Below, piece by piece: positions 59,826 to 64,000 of a stretch of 64,000 nucleotides of DNA. Every line of letters begins with the position of its first letter. The stretch's first letter is position 1. Below the pieces are notes generated by a model, which was given only the letters and a program-made list of their open reading frames with translations, was not told the origin of the DNA and searched no databases. The position numbers and the translations under genes were made by a program. The stretch is from Litoribacter populi (GTDB lineage: Bacteria > Bacteroidota > Bacteroidia > Cytophagales > Cyclobacteriaceae), in NCBI RefSeq assembly GCF_007483685.1, contig NZ_VMKN01000001.1, positions 1,378,297 to 1,442,296 of the forward strand, given 5' to 3'.

Positions 59826-60555
59826 CCTTTCCTGCCTCATCATTGAAGATGAGCCCATTGCACAGCAGGTTATTGAGAACCATATCCAGAAGGTGCCCTT
59901 TTTGACCTTGTTGAAGAAGTCCAACAATGCCATCGAAGGTTTCAAGGATATCCAGGAACTGAAGCCTGACCTGGTTTTTCTGGACATCCAGATGCCGGAG
60001 ATGAGCGGACTGGAAATGCTTAAGATATTACAGCAATTTCGTCCCCAGATCATCCTGACGACTGCCTTTCCCCAATTTGCATTGGAGGGATTTGAAATGG
60101 AGGTATCCGATTACCTGTTGAAGCCCATATCATTTGACAGGTTTTACAAGGCCGTGTATAAGGTCTATGACCATACCCACACCAAGCGGGAGCTTTCCTC
60201 TTTGAAGGAGACTTACCAGAAGCCAGGAAGCCCAAGGGAAGTGTTTTGGGTAAAGGAGGGCGGAAAATCCATACAGCTTACTTTTAAGGAAGTCCATATG
60301 GTCACAGGCTTGAAAGATTATGTGCAGATTCACCTGGAAGGCAGAAACATCATCACCTACCTTACCATGAAAAGGATGGAAGAAGTCCTGCCGGATCAGG
60401 ATTTTATGCGTGTCAGTAGATCCTGCATCATTCAAAAATCATCCATCAGGGCTATCAATGGGAATATGATAGAAACCGCTTTGGGGGACGAAGTACTGAT
60501 CGGCCCCACCTATCGGGAAGCCATCAAAAGTGAAATCCAGGAGTGGTTTCGGTAG
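59815..60555 (+). CDS. LytTR-family response regulator
   Basis: 246 residues from ATG 59815. Receiver with Asp57 (VFLDIQMPEMSG) and Lys in LLKPISFD; LytTR domain from about 145 (VKEGGKSIQLTFKEVHMVTGLKDYVQI, RVSRSCIIQKSSI). Probable shared output of the three kinases and possible regulator of the receptor operon. Confidence 0.9.
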   Translation: MEINLSCLIIEDEPIAQQVIENHIQKVPFLTLLKKSNNAIEGFKDIQELKPDLVFLDIQMPEMSGLEMLKILQQFRPQIILTTAFPQFALEGFEMEVSDYLLKPISFDRFYKAVYKVYDHTHTKRELSSLKETYQKPGSPREVFWVKEGGKSIQLTFKEVHMVTGLKDYVQIHLEGRNIITYLTMKRMEEVLPDQDFMRVSRSCIIQKSSIRAINGNMIETALGDEVLIGPTYREAIKSEIQEWFR

Positions 60556-60832
60556 GCTCGGCCTTTAGTCGAAAAATTCACTAGGTTGGTCTAAAAGAAT
60601 TTCGCCCTTGTAAGGAAATGGGTTATTTCAGGAAATCAATTTTACAAGAACCATATGAAGCAAATTTATACACTGTTGAGGATTTCAGTTTGCCATGGGG
60701 GTTTTTAAGGAAGCAATTTTGAGTAGCCTTTAGTGAAGCGGGTCCTCAACATGCTATCTAAACAGCTTTACAAATTCAAGCAACAAGTTTCCCCTTATAA
60801 TACATACTGATGAAGACTATTTTAAAACGCTA

Positions 60833-62293
60833 TTGACTTTAGTACTATTTATATCTACGTTGATTTCTTTACAAGCTCAGGATTGTAATTGCAAAGATGC
60901 CTTTGAGGCAACCGTACAAGCCTATGAAGAAAATTATGCCTTATTTATCTATAAAGTAACAGACCAAAACCAAAGCCTATACGATGCACACAAGGAATTG
61001 ATGCGGAATAAAGCCGGCCAAGTCTCTACTTTAAGTGAATGTAAGACTGTTCTAGACAGGTATCTACATTTCTTCAGGGATGGGCATACCTATATCCTGA
61101 ATTCCAGCAGCAGCGAGGAGGATTTATACTTTGAAAAGATACCCCTTTCCGAAAAACAGTTTAAGGATGATTACAAAGCCAAGAATTTTACCTTAAACCC
61201 AATCCTCGGTATCTGGGAAAGTGGCAGCTATACCGTCGCCATCATCCCCAACCCGGAAGATAATAATCGTGAAAGAGACTATGTAGGAATCATCCTAGAC
61301 AGCGGTAATCCTGATTGGGAGCAAACAGACGTAAAGTTTGAATTAATTTCAGATTTTGGCACCGATTACCAGGTAAACTTTATGCTGGGGGATCATTCCA
61401 TTTACCAAACTACCGGTCAGCAGGTCAATAATTCCTTACTAGAATTAGATGGTTTAAACGCTTGGCAAAAGATATGGCCTGAACAAACCCAAAAACCTGT
61501 AAACGAAATAGACGCTAAATTCAAGGAGTTTCATTTATCATACATTGAGGAAATTCCATACCTAAGGCTCCCTAGTTTTGGGTCTGTGGGAGCATCCTTT
61601 GTAGACAGTACCTTGCAAGCCCATCACGAAAACATCATGAAATCGGATTTTATGATAGTGGATATCAGGGGAAATAGTGGGGGTAGTGACTATACTTATT
61701 TTCCTTTACTTCCCTATATCCTCAGTGGGCCGATAGAGGTTCCTGTGAGCGGCTATTGGTATACTGATTATAATATCCAATTCTGGATGGACTACATTAC
61801 AGGAGAACCGAATAAAAAAGTGGAAGACTATACACCCAATGAAAAAGAAAAGTTTGATGTGATGATGTCAAACAAAGGAACCCCATTTTTTGAAAATCCA
61901 GATTATTCCTATACCTATAATGCGGATACCCTCTATATGGGGCCGCAAAAAATTATAATTCTTCAGGATTATGAAACGGCAAGTTCAGGAGAAACCTTAG
62001 TATTCCGGGCCAAACAAAGTGATAGGGTAGTGGTCTATGGACAGAGTACCGCAGGAGTGGTAGATGGTTTCAATGGTTTTGGAATTGAAATTGGTAGTTT
62101 TGAAGCTATTTTTCCTACCTCATTTCGGGCAAAAGATCTTAAGGAAAACCCGATTGACCCGCATGGAATAGCTCCCGATGTGTATGTCAATGAAAAAGTG
62201 GATGTCTTGGAATATGCTATTGAACATATGCGTCAATTGTTGGAAAATGAGCATGGCCAAAAACTGCAGTTCGCCACCTCCCAAACTGACTGA
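60833..62293 (+). CDS. S41 family peptidase, paralogue 2 (signal peptide frameshifted)
   Basis: About 486 residues in this frame. MVDIRGNSGG, TASSGETLVFRAK (catalytic Ser) and QSTAGVVDGFNGFG mark the S41 fold; the N-terminal domain matches paralogue 1 (AKNFTLNPILGIWESGSYTVAI). This frame starts only with TTG and lacks a basic n-region. An ATG at 60810 reads MKTILKRY then stops; one extra A in the run at 60824-60827 would join it as MKTILKTLLTLVLFISTLIS, a full signal peptide. So the gene is probably frameshifted, by mutation, phase variation or sequencing error. Confidence 0.75.
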   Translation: MTLVLFISTLISLQAQDCNCKDAFEATVQAYEENYALFIYKVTDQNQSLYDAHKELMRNKAGQVSTLSECKTVLDRYLHFFRDGHTYILNSSSSEEDLYFEKIPLSEKQFKDDYKAKNFTLNPILGIWESGSYTVAIIPNPEDNNRERDYVGIILDSGNPDWEQTDVKFELISDFGTDYQVNFMLGDHSIYQTTGQQVNNSLLELDGLNAWQKIWPEQTQKPVNEIDAKFKEFHLSYIEEIPYLRLPSFGSVGASFVDSTLQAHHENIMKSDFMIVDIRGNSGGSDYTYFPLLPYILSGPIEVPVSGYWYTDYNIQFWMDYITGEPNKKVEDYTPNEKEKFDVMMSNKGTPFFENPDYSYTYNADTLYMGPQKIIILQDYETASSGETLVFRAKQSDRVVVYGQSTAGVVDGFNGFGIEIGSFEAIFPTSFRAKDLKENPIDPHGIAPDVYVNEKVDVLEYAIEHMRQLLENEHGQKLQFATSQTD

Positions 62294-62310
62294 TTTTGAT
62301 AGGAAGCGAT

Positions 62311-63366
62311 ATGAAGAAGGTATTTAGTCTCTTTTTGCTGTTGTCCTGTACATTACCTCTGCAGGCCCAGCCATCCTATGAAGTAAAGGTGCATCCCGGC
62401 ACGGAGCTCTTGCACGTGGTCAATTACCTGGCGGAGGTGTATCGGCCCACGGCCAGGGAGTCCAGCTATCTGGAAGCGGTGGAGGACTGGTTTGGGGAGT
62501 ATCGGGAACATCCGGCGGTATTGCATGCCGCGGCCTTGCCCTACAATGATTTTACGGACTTGGGCTGGTGTTTTGATTTCCCGGACAATGAGCTGAAAAT
62601 CCCCGATGGATATGGCTACCTGGACAAAATCATGGATAGGGAGTATCTGGAACGCTACCTGATCTTAAGCCGGGAATTTGCCGAGAAATCCGACTTTTGG
62701 GCTTTTTATCAAGAGCAGGAGCCAAATTACCGCATTTGGGAAAAGGAGTTTACCGACGGCTTGGAGCGTGAACAGCCTCTGGCCGCCTTGACGGATTTCT
62801 ATAGGGCGGACTTGGGCAAAACCATCTATTTTTCTATTGCACCCATGGGCGCTACGCTCAAAGTCAACCTCTTTTTGGAAGAAATCAATCCCGAATTTAG
62901 CCAGTATGCTCCTATAATCGTTCCCTTCGACCGGGCCTACGTGGATGAGCAAACAGATACGCCCAACTTTGCCTACAACCGTAAATCCCTCAACCATGCG
63001 GTATGGCATGAAGCCAGCCACCTGTACTGGGAGGTAATGGTAGCACCCTTTAGACAGCGCCTGCTGAATCTGGATTATGAGGATGCTCTGTCTGTGAATT
63101 TCAACACCTTTGCCGATAAAGGGATGGACACCTACTTTTTTATTCATGAGGTGGTGGCCGATGGTGTAGCGATATTGCTCAAACGAAAATTTTCCAGCAT
63201 AGAAGAGGCCGATGCGCATTTGGCCATCAATGAAGGTATGGGCAGCCCCCTATACCGTGAGATGGTGGAATTGCTTGATAGGGAATATTATCCAAACAGA
63301 GAGGAGCAAAACTTCCGGGAATTCATCCCACATCTCATAGAAATGATAGAAAATAAAAACCATTGA
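62311..63366 (+). CDS. Exported HEXXH metalloprotease-like protein (DUF4932-like)
   Basis: 351 residues from ATG 62311. Signal peptide ending LPLQAQ. Zinc motif HEASH near residue 233 (AVWHEASHLYWEV) with a later His-Glu (FIHEVVADGVAILL) fits the DUF4932 pattern. Bacteroidota family of unknown substrate. 17 bp after the S41 gene and just before the broken gene, so possibly a small protease operon. Confidence 0.65.
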   Translation: MKKVFSLFLLLSCTLPLQAQPSYEVKVHPGTELLHVVNYLAEVYRPTARESSYLEAVEDWFGEYREHPAVLHAAALPYNDFTDLGWCFDFPDNELKIPDGYGYLDKIMDREYLERYLILSREFAEKSDFWAFYQEQEPNYRIWEKEFTDGLEREQPLAALTDFYRADLGKTIYFSIAPMGATLKVNLFLEEINPEFSQYAPIIVPFDRAYVDEQTDTPNFAYNRKSLNHAVWHEASHLYWEVMVAPFRQRLLNLDYEDALSVNFNTFADKGMDTYFFIHEVVADGVAILLKRKFSSIEEADAHLAINEGMGSPLYREMVELLDREYYPNREEQNFREFIPHLIEMIENKNH

Positions 63367-63371
63367 TATTT

Positions 63372-64000
63372 ATGAACAGGTTAAGCACTATAATATTAAT
63401 TTCCTTCACATTTTTTTGTGCCGATGTGATTGCGGAATCAGGTAACAAACGGGGCGATGGTGGAACTTTTGTCCAGGGAAACCTTAACATATCAGTTGAT
63501 GATCAATCCGTAGAGGTAGCCCTTGCTTTTACTTATGTGGCCAAAGACAGTGCCCGATCCAGCCTAAGCTTTTGGATGGATTCAGCAATGGAGATCCAAT
63601 AAGTAGATGGTGACCTAGTGAAAAGTTATAGTTTTGATCAGGAAGCAAAACCCTTCGCTACTCTCACAATAGACTTTGAAGAAGCCCTATCGGAAGGGAA
63701 GGAAACTTCCTTTTCAATTGCTTATTCCGGTAAACCCTCCCAAGGATTTTGGATTGAGGAATACCAATGGGTGGATATTGATCCGGATTTTATGATCCTG
63801 CCTGTATTCAGTACACTGGAAGACTTTGAGTATAAAATAAAGGCAAGTTTGGATAATGCAAACTATAAACTTATAGATGTACAAAAGGGTAGTTTATCCC
63901 GAGAAATCGAGGTGACATCCAATACCACATCCTATTATATCAACCCCATTTTGGCCAGCAATAATCAAAAAAATGGTCTTGGGTTATATGATTATTCAGT
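63372..64000 (+). pseudogene. Gene split by an in-frame stop (M1-like N-terminal domain)
   Basis: ATG 63372 gives a signal peptide and 76 residues before TAA at 63600-63602. Directly after it, the same frame is open to the window edge for about 130 residues (VDGDLVKSYSFDQEAKPF, then a WVDIDPDFMILPVFSTL segment) and continues the same beta-rich domain, as expected of an M1 aminopeptidase-type N-terminal fold. No frameshift is needed, so a nonsense change is the simplest reading. Gene incomplete at the edge. Confidence 0.6.

Overview
The window is bacterial DNA from the phylum Bacteroidota, most likely order Cytophagales (Cyclobacteriaceae-like). The evidence is lineage-typical families (6-bladed beta-propeller lipoprotein, CarboxypepD-plugged outer-membrane barrel receptors, LytS/LytTR systems, YitT, FtsX-type permeases), AT-rich spacers with weak ribosome binding sites, and one promoter of the Bacteroidetes TTG / TAnnTTTG type. 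The genus is inferred, not demonstrated.

About half of the window (about 2.77-35.69 kb) is an apparently intact Mu-like transposable prophage of about 33 kb, inserted in reverse. Its repressor end lies at the right (about 35.7 kb) and its tail-fibre end at the left (about 2.8 kb). From right to left it holds: an XRE repressor facing a Ner-like early gene across an operator/promoter region; a MuA-type DDE transposase and MuB-type AAA ATPase; about 20 small early genes (DnaA domain IV-like, DUF3164, NTP-PPase-like, P-loop ATPase, GemA-like, ASCH-like and others); a terminator; and a separate helix-turn-helix gene in the Mor/C position. The late genes form two divergent blocks read outward from about 17.9 kb. 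Rightward are terminase small and large subunits, gp36, a portal-gpF-nuclease fusion, gpG, a tail terminator-like gene and a possible cargo gene. Leftward are protease/scaffold, capsid, holin, amidase, candidate u-spanin, a HeH-like acidic protein, tail tube, tail chaperone pair, tape measure, distal tail protein and two fibre/hub proteins. Inverted ACATCTTGTTTT-type repeats at both ends are candidate transposase sites.

The least explained signal is a near-identical 20-bp AT element, CCTTTTAAAnnCTTTTAAAA, in front of three virion genes in both orientations, with related helically spaced TTTAAA arrays elsewhere in the prophage and none noticed in the host flanks. Other notable points are the candidate repressor operators (TTAAGTA), a tandem 23-bp repeat in the divergent late promoter region, and a 94-nt hairpin whose loop carries GGAGGTAA.

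Host DNA flanks the prophage. To the left are a partial AraC-type regulator, a serine hydrolase and an AraC regulator. To the right are a beta-propeller lipoprotein, an Ntn-hydrolase/TPR protein, a histidine kinase-response regulator-cyclase module, a YitT-like protein, an HD phosphohydrolase, an FtsX-like permease, a LytTR regulator divergent from a PAS kinase, a polysaccharide deacetylase, two S41 peptidase paralogues (one with a frameshifted signal peptide), TPR and TonB-C-like proteins, an outer-membrane receptor followed by three tandem LytS kinases and a LytTR regulator, a HEXXH protein, and a gene broken by an in-frame stop at the window edge. Two decayed copies of one unknown gene end lie at 37.0 and 46.5 kb. 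No rRNA, complete tRNA or CRISPR array was seen.
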